Positions 9,559 to 18,245 of a DNA stretch of 64,000 nt are shown here, piece after piece (the first letter of the stretch is position 1; every line of letters starts with the position of its first letter). The stretch spans positions 1,583,264-1,647,263 of the forward strand of contig NZ_CXSU01000012.1 of assembly GCF_001403795.1 (NCBI RefSeq), given 5' to 3'. Under the pieces are notes generated by a model, which had not been told where the DNA came from, ran no database searches, and worked only from the letters and a program-made list of their open reading frames with translations. The translations under genes and the position numbers were made by a program. Source of the stretch: Jannaschia donghaensis (GTDB lineage: Bacteria; Pseudomonadota; Alphaproteobacteria; Rhodobacterales; Rhodobacteraceae).

Positions 9559-11105
9559 TCAAGTTCTTCCCCAACGGCAAAGGCGCGGGCGTGGGTCCGG
9601 TCGGCTACCTCGTGGCCGAGCGCGTGCTGGCCTATGACAGCAACCGCGACCTGATCCGCGATGCGGACGGTCTGCCCAAGACCGTCACCCGCGACCCGCT
9701 GCCCGAGGTTATGCGGGGCAACCCCGAACGCACCGAAGCCCTGATCGACGCCAGCCGCCACCAATGGACCTACCGGGCGGGCGTGATCAGCTTTGCGGAC
9801 AGCGACGACCCGACCGAGGACCAGCAGGCCGAGGTCATGGACCAGTTCGAGCGGCTTGCCTTCGCGGGGCTTGACCCTGAGCAATATGAGGTGCTCTGGG
9901 TCCGCCATCGCCACGAAGGCCGGGTCGAGCTGCACTTCTGTACCCCGCGCCTGGAGCTGACGACGGGCAAGAGCCTGAACATCGCGCCACCGGGCTTTCA
10001 GGACGCCTATGACAGCCTACGGGACGTGATGAACCAGCGGCACGGTTGGGCCGATCCAATGGATGTGGAGCGGGCTCAGGAGGTCCGTGACACCGTCGAA
10101 GCCCCAACCCGTGCCCAGGGCCGGGACGAGCTGCACGCCTGGATACAGGACCAGATCGATATGGGCCTGATCACGGATCGCGCGTCCATGGTCGACGCGC
10201 TCACCGACGCAGGCTTCGACCTGCCGCGCACCGGCAAGGCCTACATCACCGCCCGCGATCCCGAGACCGGTGAGCGCTGGCGGCTGAAAGGAGAGATTTT
10301 CCATGAAGACTGGCAACAGGGTCCGGCTGAGCGAGAAACTGAACGCGGAGCTCGACGAGATCAGGCAGGAACACGTCGCCTCGATCTCGTCCCAGCTCAA
10401 GAGCTTCAGGATCGATTTGAAGAACATTGTGGGCGCCGCGCAGCATACCATCGCGAGCGATACGCGCCAGTTTCAGACCGAGACCGCGAGCATCTTCGAG
10501 ACGCGGCTGAGGGCGATCCGCCTGTGGCTGACGATCTCGCCTTGGCTGATCGCGGCAATGGTGCTGACGGGGATCGCCTTGATGATGGCCGCGAGCTTTT
10601 TCTGGACGGTGCATCTGACACGCTCGGAACTGACCGAGATGGGCCTGACGCGGATCGAGCGACCCCAGGGGACCTGGCTGATCCTGGACCCGTCGAAAAC
10701 GCGGCTCAGGACCTGCACGATGGGCGAGAGACACGTCACCTGCATACGGATCGAGGAGGATTAGATGACCCAACTGACAGCCTTGGAACGCGACTTGCTC
10801 GCCTGCGTCGAGCGGTTGGTGACGGCCTCAGAGGCCTCCGCGAGGGACTTGACCGCCTTGGAGACGCGCTCGACCGGCAGGATCGAGAAGGAGCTGGCTG
10901 GCTTGAAAGACTGCGTGACCTTGCTCATTCGTTCACAGGCCGCATCCATGAAGGCCTTGAGCGGATTGCTGAACGACGAGGCGAGCTACAAGACGCTGGA
11001 CGAGAGCTTGCAGCAGAGCTTGACCTTAGCGAAAGCCGCCGCCGAGAGATTGAGGGACAGCTAGACAGCCAGGAGGCCCATGCGGAAAGGGGGTTGCGGC
11101 ACTAA
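9552..11105 (+). CDS. mobA: MobA/MbeA-type relaxase (mobilization nuclease)
   Basis: A 517-aa protein. The N-terminal relaxase domain ends in the metal-binding signature HRHEGRVELHF (residues 119-129), the three-histidine motif of MobA/VirD2-type (MOBP) relaxases. The C-terminal half (about 260-517) is rich in Arg, Asp and Gly and looks repetitive. The protein would nick oriT and pilot the strand to a mating apparatus supplied by another element. GTG start overlapping mobC. The C-terminal half also encodes two other proteins in a second frame (10303-10764 and 10765-11064), which constrains its composition. Its stop overlaps, tail to tail, the stop of the Dcd-like gene (11102-11105). Confidence 0.88.
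   Translation: MLIKFFPNGKGAGVGPVGYLVAERVLAYDSNRDLIRDADGLPKTVTRDPLPEVMRGNPERTEALIDASRHQWTYRAGVISFADSDDPTEDQQAEVMDQFERLAFAGLDPEQYEVLWVRHRHEGRVELHFCTPRLELTTGKSLNIAPPGFQDAYDSLRDVMNQRHGWADPMDVERAQEVRDTVEAPTRAQGRDELHAWIQDQIDMGLITDRASMVDALTDAGFDLPRTGKAYITARDPETGERWRLKGEIFHEDWQQGPAERETERGARRDQAGTRRLDLVPAQELQDRFEEHCGRRAAYHRERYAPVSDRDREHLRDAAEGDPPVADDLALADRGNGADGDRLDDGRELFLDGASDTLGTDRDGPDADRATPGDLADPGPVENAAQDLHDGRETRHLHTDRGGLDDPTDSLGTRLARLRRAVGDGLRGLREGLDRLGDALDRQDREGAGWLERLRDLAHSFTGRIHEGLERIAERRGELQDAGRELAAELDLSESRRREIEGQLDSQEAHAERGLRH
10303..10764 (+). CDS. Nested MbeB/MobB-like membrane mobilization protein
   Basis: A 153-aa protein lying wholly inside the relaxase gene in another frame. It has a strong ribosome binding site (AAGGAGAG about 8 nt before the ATG), a helical N-terminal half, one transmembrane segment at residues 75-101, and a short C-terminal domain with two Cys (CTMGERHVTC). 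In ColE1-type plasmids mbeB and mbeD are nested in mbeA in the same way, and MbeB-type proteins tether the relaxosome to the membrane. The next nested gene starts immediately after its stop (TAGATG). Sequence similarity to MbeB is not obvious by eye; the call rests on position, size, topology and the RBS. Confidence 0.75.
   Translation: MKTGNRVRLSEKLNAELDEIRQEHVASISSQLKSFRIDLKNIVGAAQHTIASDTRQFQTETASIFETRLRAIRLWLTISPWLIAAMVLTGIALMMAASFFWTVHLTRSELTEMGLTRIERPQGTWLILDPSKTRLRTCTMGERHVTCIRIEED
10765..11064 (+). CDS. Nested MbeD/MobD-like coiled-coil mobilization protein
   Basis: A 99-aa, almost entirely helical protein inside the 3' part of the relaxase gene, out of frame with it. It begins MTQLTALERDLLACVERL, close in pattern to the start of MbeD proteins, and continues as heptad-like helix. 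GGAGGA lies 5 nt before the ATG, which directly follows the TAG of the upstream nested gene. Known: MbeD of ColE1 functions in mobilization and entry exclusion. Inference: the same role here. The good RBS and non-random helical composition argue against a chance ORF. Confidence 0.72.
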   Translation: MTQLTALERDLLACVERLVTASEASARDLTALETRSTGRIEKELAGLKDCVTLLIRSQAASMKALSGLLNDEASYKTLDESLQQSLTLAKAAAERLRDS

Positions 11106-11842
11106 GAGCCATCGCTGGATTGTTCGACCGGCTGTTCCGTTTGTGTAGCTGTACCGCTTGGAAAAATTGCCTGCACAAGTGACTTGCCAAAGACCGCAAA
11201 TACGACGCTTGAAACCACAGTGAGGATCAAGACCGCCCGCAAGGCATAGTTCTTAATCTTCTGAAGCTCCGCTTTCAATTCTGATATCTGATCTGAAAGT
11301 TGGTAAGCCGTTAAGGCTTCACCTGCGATCCCATTGATGACGTCACTCGGAATTTTATCCAAATTATTGGGAATTTTACCTGTGTCTTCGCTCGTTTCAT
11401 CGACAGTTGCGTCCAAATCCGCAATCCAGAGAGAAAATATTTCGTCTCCCTCGCGCAAGTTAACGTGCTTTGGCCCGGCGTTGAATACTGCGAAAACGAG
11501 GTTGCCGCAGAAGCCAGGATTTACTTGAAAGCCCGAAACGTTGACGAGGCCCAAGAACTTTATCGACGCTCGAATCGAGATAAACCCGATGGCTGATTTC
11601 GAGATATAGACTTTTTCCTTGGTGAGGATGAATGCAAATTGCCCAGGTTCAATAACGAAGCCTTCACGGCTCTCAAGTTTCTCGACGGTGGACTCTCCTC
11701 CGCCGTTTACAAAGTATTCCGCGCCAACTGACAGTCGGTATCCAGCGGACTCAACCTTCTCTTCTTCCCATGGAAGTACGGGGCATCTTCGGTAGCCTCT
11801 TTTGCCCTCAGCAAGCCACCGTGCCTTACCCCAAAAAGCCAT
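11102..11842 (-). CDS. Membrane-anchored dCTP deaminase-fold protein lacking catalytic residues
   Basis: A 246-aa protein. Residues about 25-145 have the dCTP deaminase/dUTPase beta fold: RASIKFLGL (91-99), PGFCGNLVFAVFN (109-121) and REGDEIFSLWI (130-140). Against E. coli Dcd, Ser111, Arg115 and Glu138 correspond to Ala92, Phe96 and Ala118, so deamination is unlikely. A linker and coiled coil (about 180-200) lead to one transmembrane helix (203-220) near the C-terminus. It follows the 160-aa helical gene by 5 nt, with AAGG before the ATG. Active dCTP deaminases are known antiphage proteins. Inference: this one may bind nucleotides or scaffold at the membrane rather than catalyse. Confidence 0.75.
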   Translation of the reverse strand: MAFWGKARWLAEGKRGYRRCPVLPWEEEKVESAGYRLSVGAEYFVNGGGESTVEKLESREGFVIEPGQFAFILTKEKVYISKSAIGFISIRASIKFLGLVNVSGFQVNPGFCGNLVFAVFNAGPKHVNLREGDEIFSLWIADLDATVDETSEDTGKIPNNLDKIPSDVINGIAGEALTAYQLSDQISELKAELQKIKNYALRAVLILTVVSSVVFAVFGKSLVQAIFPSGTATQTEQPVEQSSDGS

Positions 11843-11847
11843 CTAAA

Positions 11848-12330
11848 CTACCTTACAAAGAACTGGCGTTCTTTCAGCTCGGAACGCCGCGAAGCCAAGC
11901 AATCTTCGACATTGAGAGATTCCGCCACTGAGAAGTCTAGCAACGCGTCCAAAATATCTTGGTTGCCGTCGCGGGCGATTTCTATGAAGGGTTCAAGATG
12001 ATCGATCTTCTCCGCGGCATCGTTAACTCTACCCGCGGCATCGGTGAGGCGGACCAAAAACGTCTCATTGGACTTGTTTGGGCTATATTCTAGTTTTTGG
12101 TGGAGAGTGTTCGCCGCGCTCAGACAAACCAGAAGCGCATCAGTGAAAGTCCGCTCTGGCGTCTTTTCTTCAGCATCGCCACGGGCAATTCTGCCAGCGT
12201 ATTTTGCAAAGTGCATAGCATAATGCTTCAAGCGATCTTGCTTGTGGAGCGACAGGATATCAAAATGATTTCTCATGTCATGAGTGTACTGATCTTTCTG
12301 CCAATCAAGCAGCGTCTCTGAACTGTACAT
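11848..12330 (-). CDS. Helical protein of unknown function, partner of the Dcd-fold protein
   Basis: A 160-aa, all-helical protein with no signal peptide. Noticeable conserved-looking segments are RNHFDILSLHKQDRLKHYAM (residues about 20-39) and HFAKYAGRIARG. Several His/Asp residues could form a metal site, but the EExxE pattern of MazG-type pyrophosphohydrolases is missing. I do not recognise a family with certainty. AAGGAGG precedes the ATG. It lies 11 nt after the RHH gene and 5 nt before the Dcd-like gene, so the three are one operon. Inference: in known dCTP-deaminase defence pairs the second gene is a nucleotide phosphatase, and this could be an analogue. Confidence 0.6.
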   Translation of the reverse strand: MYSSETLLDWQKDQYTHDMRNHFDILSLHKQDRLKHYAMHFAKYAGRIARGDAEEKTPERTFTDALLVCLSAANTLHQKLEYSPNKSNETFLVRLTDAAGRVNDAAEKIDHLEPFIEIARDGNQDILDALLDFSVAESLNVEDCLASRRSELKERQFFVR

Positions 12331-12341
12331 GCGTCCCCTCC

Positions 12342-12506
12342 TTATAAGAGCCGAGCTTGATCCGGGTAGCCTTCCTTCTTCAAAAACTCTTTGATTAGAT
12401 GAGCAACAAAGGTGCTTTTCTTGTGCGAGTTTTCTTCACAGAAGGCTTCAAAGTCCTTGGCCAGTTCTGGATCCAACAAAACTGTCAGGCGTTGTTTGCC
12501 AGTCAC
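12342..12506 (-). CDS. Small ribbon-helix-helix DNA-binding protein
   Basis: 54 aa, starting at a GTG (12506) with GAGGGGGA just upstream. The sequence TGKQRLTVLLDPELAKDFEA followed by KKSTFVAHLIKEFLKKEGY is a typical CopG/Arc RHH fold (beta strand, helix, turn, helix). An upstream extension to 116 aa is open but has a Cys-rich, unlikely composition. First gene of a three-gene operon with the helical protein and the Dcd-fold protein. Inference: an autorepressor controlling the cassette through the TGCGC repeats just upstream. Confidence 0.72.
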   Translation of the reverse strand: MTGKQRLTVLLDPELAKDFEAFCEENSHKKSTFVAHLIKEFLKKEGYPDQARLL

Positions 12507-12544
12507 GTCGTCCCCCTCTTGTCTTTCGCACTTGTTAGCAGAAG

Positions 12545-12597
12545 TGCGCACAATTGCGCAACCACAACTACAAGATTTAGTGCGCCAAGGGTGCGCT
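12545..12597. promoter_or_regulatory. Candidate operator: clustered TGCGC repeats upstream of the RHH gene
   Basis: TGCGCA occurs at 12545-12550 and 12555-12560, and TGCGC again at 12581 and 12592. The cluster lies about 40-90 bp upstream of the RHH start, the usual position for RHH autoregulation by short repeated half-sites. No promoter hexamers are clear. Confidence 0.45.
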
Positions 12598-12681
12598 GTG
12601 CCTAGACATGGTGCTTCGCATAGGCTCGCAAGCACATGTTTCGGAACGAGAAATGTCCTTGCTGCCAGCGGAGTACACGAG

Positions 12682-13590
12682 TCAAATCCCATTGAACCAC
12701 TTTGTATGTATGCTCATTTGCTCAATCATGCGAGTCTGTACACCTAAACGGTTCTCCTTGAGTAGCTCGCACAACCGATCACCATCGATTAGGTCAATTG
12801 CGATTGCACCATCTCGAGTCGCTTCGTCTGAAGCTTGGCTCGTAAAGTGCCCCGTCGTAATGAAAAGTCCTTTGTCAGCGCGGCCTTGCAATGCCCCTCG
12901 GAAGTCGCGGATTTCCTTTGAGCCGACACTGCCCTTCCAACGCTTGCACTGAAAGTAGACCTGGAACGACACCAAGTTTACGCGCAAAACTCCAACACCG
13001 TCGATCCCGCCATCACCGGATTTCCCGCGCACCTCAACCTTTGTGAAGCCCGCTTCGCGCAGAAGCCGTTGCGCTAGCCGCTCGAACCCGTCAGGGGTCA
13101 TCTTGCCCAGGACGGCGAGAAGAGCGGACTTCCAGTCTTCCTCGTCAGCGGGACCATCTTCGGCCATGATCTCAATTTCTTCGCCTCTTTCCGCGTCCGC
13201 CTTCTTGGCGGCCAAACGCTTCAAGCGTGCGCGCTCGCGTTCTTCCTGCGTCACCTGATCGTAAATCGCTTGCGTCGCGCTTAGGTCGGAGATCGCGGAA
13301 CCCGTTTCGGTCAGCGCCCAAACCCCGCGCTTTGAGTTGTTCAACGCGCCACCGCGTTTCAGGTACGTCCGCGCCCAGGCGAGGTAGTAATTCACACGTG
13401 TCCGGTTTTCGTCGCGGGGCATGGTGAAAGCCTGTTCGGCCTCCGTCACGCCCTCCAGCTCAATCACCTTTTCGTCGAGCTCCTGGATCGTTGCCGACCC
13501 GCCGAGGTCTTTGAGTGCCTCGACCGTGACAAGCATCATTCCAGGAAGGTCCGGGAGGGTTTCTGCGTCGATTTCAAATCGTCTTGTCAT
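12682..13590 (-). CDS. mrr: Mrr-type restriction endonuclease
   Basis: 302 aa from the ATG at 13590 (GAGAAG upstream; an in-frame GTG two codons earlier is less likely). The N-terminal winged-helix Mrr_N domain covers about 10-110, a charged linker 115-150, and the Mrr catalytic domain 160-290 with GDGGIDG (192-198) and QCK (214-216), the D...QxK form of the PD-(D/E)xK nuclease site. Mrr enzymes cut DNA carrying methylated bases or modified by foreign methylases. It lies 16 nt after the Res stop and is the last gene of the XRE-TM-Mod-Res-Mrr operon. Inference: it adds type IV-like restriction, or assists the type III pair. Confidence 0.88.
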   Translation of the reverse strand: MTRRFEIDAETLPDLPGMMLVTVEALKDLGGSATIQELDEKVIELEGVTEAEQAFTMPRDENRTRVNYYLAWARTYLKRGGALNNSKRGVWALTETGSAISDLSATQAIYDQVTQEERERARLKRLAAKKADAERGEEIEIMAEDGPADEEDWKSALLAVLGKMTPDGFERLAQRLLREAGFTKVEVRGKSGDGGIDGVGVLRVNLVSFQVYFQCKRWKGSVGSKEIRDFRGALQGRADKGLFITTGHFTSQASDEATRDGAIAIDLIDGDRLCELLKENRLGVQTRMIEQMSIHTKWFNGI

Positions 13591-13606
13591 GTGCACTTCT
13601 CAACTA

Positions 13607-16141
13607 TCACTCTAAGAAAACCATCTCTGAAATCTGGAACATGTCCTTCGGCAGGATGCGGTGCAAACCTTCGGCGTAACGCGCTCGAACCCATTCACGG
13701 TTGTCTCGATAGGTCCAGAAAACGTTGCGATACTCCCTGTGTTGGACGCGTATCTTGTCGATGTTACGATCCGACTGAAGACGTCCGGTCTCCCCGTCAT
13801 CTTTGATCTCAACGAGCGCAATTGCATTTGGAGTTGCACGTCCAGCAACACCAACCACAAAGTCAGGGAAGAAGTTTTTGCCACTTGGCAAAACAATCCT
13901 GGTGGCCCATCGTTCGTTCTCGGGGTTCCGCATCCACCAAAGCACCATTCCCGTACCGTCGGCGTCCAGCACTTCGGCAAAGCTCGTTTCTTCGGTGTTC
14001 AGACGTGCCGGAAAAACGCCATACGCGGACTTTCTTGCTTCCTTCAAACCGTCCGGGCCGTAGTAGCTCGATGGGATTGGCTCAGCATCTGATAACCTCA
14101 CGTTGCGACCCTGGGCCGTTTTCATAGCCTCTTTGAGCTTTTCAGGCTCGCCCATGACTGCGAGGTCCAGAGCGCGTCTTAAGTCGCGCTCCTCAGCCTC
14201 AATGCCTTCGTCGTCAACGATCCGCCGCAACTCGGAAATCATGGAACGCTTAAGCAACCGAGGGTCTATCGCGTCGTTGAAGTTAAAGGCCATCTGAGCC
14301 TTTTCAGCGACTCGGGCGTTTGAAAGCCGCAGGCGAAGATCGACCTCTTCAGACACGTCTTCAGCAAACAAGTCCCGCAGGCTCATCTTGGCTTTTGTGC
14401 GTTTCTTTTGAAGCAGCGAAACGATGTTAGACGTGCTGCAAAAAACCTTTGCGATATCTTCAACAAGCTTGTCTGCATTACCTGGATCGGGCGGCAATTC
14501 GCGCCACAGCCCGCTCGGCAAGTCGATATCTGTACGCAACGGATATGGGCGCAAGTTGGGCTTAGACTGTCCCGCCGACGTCGATGGCCGCTCCGTCTCG
14601 GGCAAATTTCCGAATAACGGTGTTTGCGTCATTTCCTGCCAAGCTTCGCCAGCGAGAATTGCACGGTCTTGCTCTTCCTCGGGAAGGTCTTCAACCTCTG
14701 GCTTTACAAGCCCCTGTTCGATCAAGTTTGAAAGGCGAAGCTGGCGTTCTTCAGGGTCTGACGGAGTTTGCGGTGTGGCCGTTGCTGTGAGAGCAAAGGA
14801 ATTGCTGACCAATGGCTTAGACGCACTTCCAAACTCGAAGACATCCAATCTGTCTGTCAGAAGCTCGATACTCTGTCTGACCGCTTTCACCTCTTCGACA
14901 GCGGCGTCCAAGCCTGCCTGCATCTCAGGATCAGTGAGGAACACATACCCCCGGTCCAACAAATCGTCTTCCCCATGGAAAGGTCGAATGAGTGGGTGGA
15001 CGCGCATGATCCGTCCAACGATTTGAAGACCAAACTCCTTGCCGCGGTTCGGGCGAACCGAGACGAGTGTCCACGCTCGCGGGGCATCAAAGCCGGTTGC
15101 AACAGCAACTTTGAAGATCAGAACCTGCTTGTCCGGATCGTAAGCGAGGGTATGGAAATCCGGGTCGGGTTGACCTGAGGTGTGCGTCGCGATTGCGCTC
15201 TCGGGAACGCCGACTTCGACAAGCTTCTGGCGAACACGCTCAACCGGGTCTTCTCCGCCTTTGGCCTGATCCTCGACCTGTACCAACATCAAGGGGGTGA
15301 GTGCGATGCCCCGCTCTTCCAAGCGCGACTTCACCCTCAGATGCTGGGTCCATCCAGCCGTTAACGTCGCTTGCTCGTGGTCCACCAGATCGCGGTCCGC
15401 ATCGCTCATGCGGATCACGCCCATCATCAGGCCTTCCTTGTTCAAGCCCGACAACACAACGTCATCGCGCGGGACGATGACGCGGCTTGCCACTTCGATC
15501 CCGGCCTTAACCTCAAAGGCGTCCAGCTTATCGTCGTTCGGCGTGGCAGTAGCCAGGATCGTGAAATCTGGCTTGAGGGTGTTGAGGTAGAAATTCGCTG
15601 CCGCCTGGGCGGACGCTCCAAAGTTCAGATGCGCTTCGTCAATCACAACCCCCACAAAGAAACCGTCATCGCGGAGCGTCTCGATCATGTCATCCAGCGA
15701 TAACGCACTCTCCTTTGTGCGCCGCACTTTGCGGGCATCCTTGTTGTTCGCGGCCACTGCGCCCCAGGTTTGGACAAATACGTCGCCATCCCGAGTGCCC
15801 ACAGGCTCCCGATCCTTGGAGATATCTCGCACCCGCAACGCGCCACACTGATCCACAATGGACTCTCGGGTTTGCGTCACTAGCCCGGCATAGGGCGCGA
15901 ACCAGAACCAAACCACAGGGCGCGAAAGCCCGCCTCGCAGCCCTTCGAGTACCCGGCCCAGCACCAGCGTCTTGCCGGAACCGGTGGGGGCTTGCAGCAA
16001 GGTTACGCCACTTTTTAGGGCAATCTGTTGGCGATCTTTAGGCCGGTCGTCGTGGTATTCCGCGATCTTCTTAACAACGCCAGTCAGCGCTTCGACCGCG
16101 CGCTCCTGGTATTTGGCAAGTGCGTAGCGACCGTCGCTCAT
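13607..16141 (-). CDS. Type III-like restriction helicase/endonuclease (Res)
   Basis: 844 aa starting at the ATG whose sequence overlaps the Mod stop (ATGA). Walker A is APTGSGKT (51-58), DEAH is at 168-171, and ATATPNDD and QIVGRIMRVHP are helicase motifs. Near the C-terminus FFPDFVVGV followed by IALVEIKDDG forms a PD-(D/E)xK nuclease site like that of type III Res. The Walker A and DEAH forms differ from those of the Res at the left edge (TGTGKT, DEPQ), so the two are only distantly related. Function: ATP-dependent cleavage together with the adjacent Mod. Confidence 0.9.
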   Translation of the reverse strand: MSDGRYALAKYQERAVEALTGVVKKIAEYHDDRPKDRQQIALKSGVTLLQAPTGSGKTLVLGRVLEGLRGGLSRPVVWFWFAPYAGLVTQTRESIVDQCGALRVRDISKDREPVGTRDGDVFVQTWGAVAANNKDARKVRRTKESALSLDDMIETLRDDGFFVGVVIDEAHLNFGASAQAAANFYLNTLKPDFTILATATPNDDKLDAFEVKAGIEVASRVIVPRDDVVLSGLNKEGLMMGVIRMSDADRDLVDHEQATLTAGWTQHLRVKSRLEERGIALTPLMLVQVEDQAKGGEDPVERVRQKLVEVGVPESAIATHTSGQPDPDFHTLAYDPDKQVLIFKVAVATGFDAPRAWTLVSVRPNRGKEFGLQIVGRIMRVHPLIRPFHGEDDLLDRGYVFLTDPEMQAGLDAAVEEVKAVRQSIELLTDRLDVFEFGSASKPLVSNSFALTATATPQTPSDPEERQLRLSNLIEQGLVKPEVEDLPEEEQDRAILAGEAWQEMTQTPLFGNLPETERPSTSAGQSKPNLRPYPLRTDIDLPSGLWRELPPDPGNADKLVEDIAKVFCSTSNIVSLLQKKRTKAKMSLRDLFAEDVSEEVDLRLRLSNARVAEKAQMAFNFNDAIDPRLLKRSMISELRRIVDDEGIEAEERDLRRALDLAVMGEPEKLKEAMKTAQGRNVRLSDAEPIPSSYYGPDGLKEARKSAYGVFPARLNTEETSFAEVLDADGTGMVLWWMRNPENERWATRIVLPSGKNFFPDFVVGVAGRATPNAIALVEIKDDGETGRLQSDRNIDKIRVQHREYRNVFWTYRDNREWVRARYAEGLHRILPKDMFQISEMVFLE

Positions 16142-17904
16142 TGCTGAAAACCTCGGACGAGCGTGTCGCGGACAGAACGGATTTCGACCTCTACGTCGCC
16201 AAGCTCCCGGGCCAATTGACCGGGAGCCCAAGCGTAGACAAAGACGTTTTTGCGCGACCTTTCGCGCAGCCAGTCCAACAACGCAGCATCGTACTTGTCG
16301 ACCATGACAAGCGTGACGCCTTCGCCTTCATGCGCATTCCAAGCTGCCGAGCCGTCATAAATCGTCAGAGGCAGGCCGTGGAGCGTTTCAAGGGCGGCCC
16401 AGGCGTCCTTGGGTGCGAGGTCGTAGTCCAGATCCTCAAACGCGATCTCACGGGTGCGTAGATAGGCAAACGGGGCGGCGAGGCTGTCATATTTTGGGTC
16501 ATCGCGCGCATTTAACAGCCGAATCCTTTCGGCTGTAACATCTCGGCAAAGGTTCTTGTCCGGCTCGTCTTCTGTCGCTTCGGTAGAGGACACCATGATG
16601 AAGCGTCGATCTATCCCGTCCTCTGCGTTCAGTTCCATTACGGCTTGCGCTGTAGTCGCAGAGCCTGCAAAGAAATCGAGGACAATGTCACCTGATCCAG
16701 CAGATTGACGAACTAGCTCGCGGATCAATGAGACCGGTTTCGGATACTCGAATGCGCTTTCCCCAAATACCGCTCGAACTTCACGAGTGCCTTCGGTTGT
16801 CTTTCCAACTTTAACTGACAGGCTGTCCTCAGTCGTTACACCGTCCAGTAGGCTGGAGAGGGGGTTCACCTCATCGTCGTCACGATCCTTCAAGAATTTC
16901 TTGATGCGGACGCTTCCGAGACCGATTTTTCGTCCAACCCAATCCTCGATGTTTGGAAGATCGCGCCTAGCAAATTTGTGCGCGGTCTTGTCGTCGATGG
17001 CTGCGCAGAGCTCATCCAATGAATCATACTGGACGTACTGACCCTTCTTTTTGAACACCAACAGACCTTCTTCCAACAAGTCTTCCCACGGTTTTTCCGT
17101 CAAACCCTTGTCGCCTTTTTGCCCAACCGACCAAACGCGATTGGGGTTTGGCGGGTAGGCAATGCCTGTCTCAGGATCAGTTATGAAATAGACGGCGTTC
17201 TTCCGCTGTTTATAGGTCTTTGGTTGCTGAAGGGGATCATCGGTCCAGTCCCCTCGACTATCGTTGTCTGGGTTGGAGTAGTCGTTGCGATTTTTCTCGG
17301 TTCCATGAAACTCGAACCTCGGCTTTCGGTACGCCAGCACGAAGTCATGATCCTTACTGAAATTGCCACTATCGTACCCACCTTTCCTTGTCCGCCAGAC
17401 GAAGCAGCCCAGTTTCATGCCCGGCATTGCTTCATCCAGCATGAGTTCCAAGAGCGCCCTTTGCTCGTCGTTTATTGAAACTAGCATCACGCCGTTCTCG
17501 TCTAGCAGGTCGCGCGCAAGGGTGAAGCGTTGGTACAAGAAATCCAGCCACGTGGATTGCCGAAAACGGTTTTCTTTGTCCATGTAGCGGTCGTTGTAGA
17601 CCCAGTCTTTGTTGCCAGTGTTGTATGGTGGGTCGACATAAATACACTTTACCCGCCCGGATAATGTCATCCGAAGCCAACGCAGGGCATCGAAGTTGTC
17701 GCCCTCAATGACCATATTCGCCCAGGGCGCAGGCTTGTCCGACAACTCGGGCACGATCTCGCAGGCAATGAAGTTCTCATCGATGGCCTGATCCGCTGCG
17801 ATCTCGTCGCGCTCCCAAACCAAACCAAGTTTCTTGGTTCGGTCACGCTTTTCCAGAAGCTCGATCAGTTGTGCCTTGCTCAAATCGTCATACTTGCCGG
17901 ACAT
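16138..17904 (-). CDS. Type III-like DNA methyltransferase (Mod)
   Basis: 588-aa beta-class methyltransferase with DPPYNTGNKDW at residues 91-101 and the SAM motif DFFAGSATT near 400. The usual GSG is GSA here, which occurs in the family. The target-recognition region lies between them (about 190-370). It forms the modification subunit for the Res that starts within its stop codon. The gene is preceded by the XRE regulator and a small membrane protein. The recognition site is unknown. Confidence 0.92.
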   Translation of the reverse strand: MSGKYDDLSKAQLIELLEKRDRTKKLGLVWERDEIAADQAIDENFIACEIVPELSDKPAPWANMVIEGDNFDALRWLRMTLSGRVKCIYVDPPYNTGNKDWVYNDRYMDKENRFRQSTWLDFLYQRFTLARDLLDENGVMLVSINDEQRALLELMLDEAMPGMKLGCFVWRTRKGGYDSGNFSKDHDFVLAYRKPRFEFHGTEKNRNDYSNPDNDSRGDWTDDPLQQPKTYKQRKNAVYFITDPETGIAYPPNPNRVWSVGQKGDKGLTEKPWEDLLEEGLLVFKKKGQYVQYDSLDELCAAIDDKTAHKFARRDLPNIEDWVGRKIGLGSVRIKKFLKDRDDDEVNPLSSLLDGVTTEDSLSVKVGKTTEGTREVRAVFGESAFEYPKPVSLIRELVRQSAGSGDIVLDFFAGSATTAQAVMELNAEDGIDRRFIMVSSTEATEDEPDKNLCRDVTAERIRLLNARDDPKYDSLAAPFAYLRTREIAFEDLDYDLAPKDAWAALETLHGLPLTIYDGSAAWNAHEGEGVTLVMVDKYDAALLDWLRERSRKNVFVYAWAPGQLARELGDVEVEIRSVRDTLVRGFQQ

Positions 17905-17941
17905 TTCCGTGCCTTCTTTCTTTTGTGGCGTTGCGCGCCAG

Positions 17942-18241
17942 TTAGTTTTCGTTCGCGAGCGCGTCCAAGCGGCGGCTCGTGAAATGCAGAGTAAGAACCG
18001 ATCCAGTCAGGAGTGGGATCAACAGGCCGGCTATGGCTACCGGAACAAGCATCACTGCTAGCAGTACGGAAGAGTCCGTGCCGCCCGGGTGGAATTGAAG
18101 AGCCACGAAGCCAGCAAGGTACACGACACATGCCAAGGCATAGAGCCAGTGCAGGGGTGCCAGAGGGTCGATTGCATTACGACGCGCGCGCTCCAAAGAG
18201 GCCCGGCGAAGTTTCTTCCATTGGTCGCTTGGCTTTTGCAT
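17942..18241 (-). CDS. Small two-TM membrane protein
   Basis: 99 aa: a basic N-terminus, then hydrophobic segments at about 30-52 and 60-83, and a polar C-terminus. No family recognised. It lies 4 nt after the XRE gene and 37 nt before mod, so it belongs to the restriction operon. Its role there is unknown; a membrane component is unusual for a type III system. Confidence 0.6.
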   Translation of the reverse strand: MQKPSDQWKKLRRASLERARRNAIDPLAPLHWLYALACVVYLAGFVALQFHPGGTDSSVLLAVMLVPVAIAGLLIPLLTGSVLTLHFTSRRLDALANEN

Positions 18242-18245
18242 TTGC

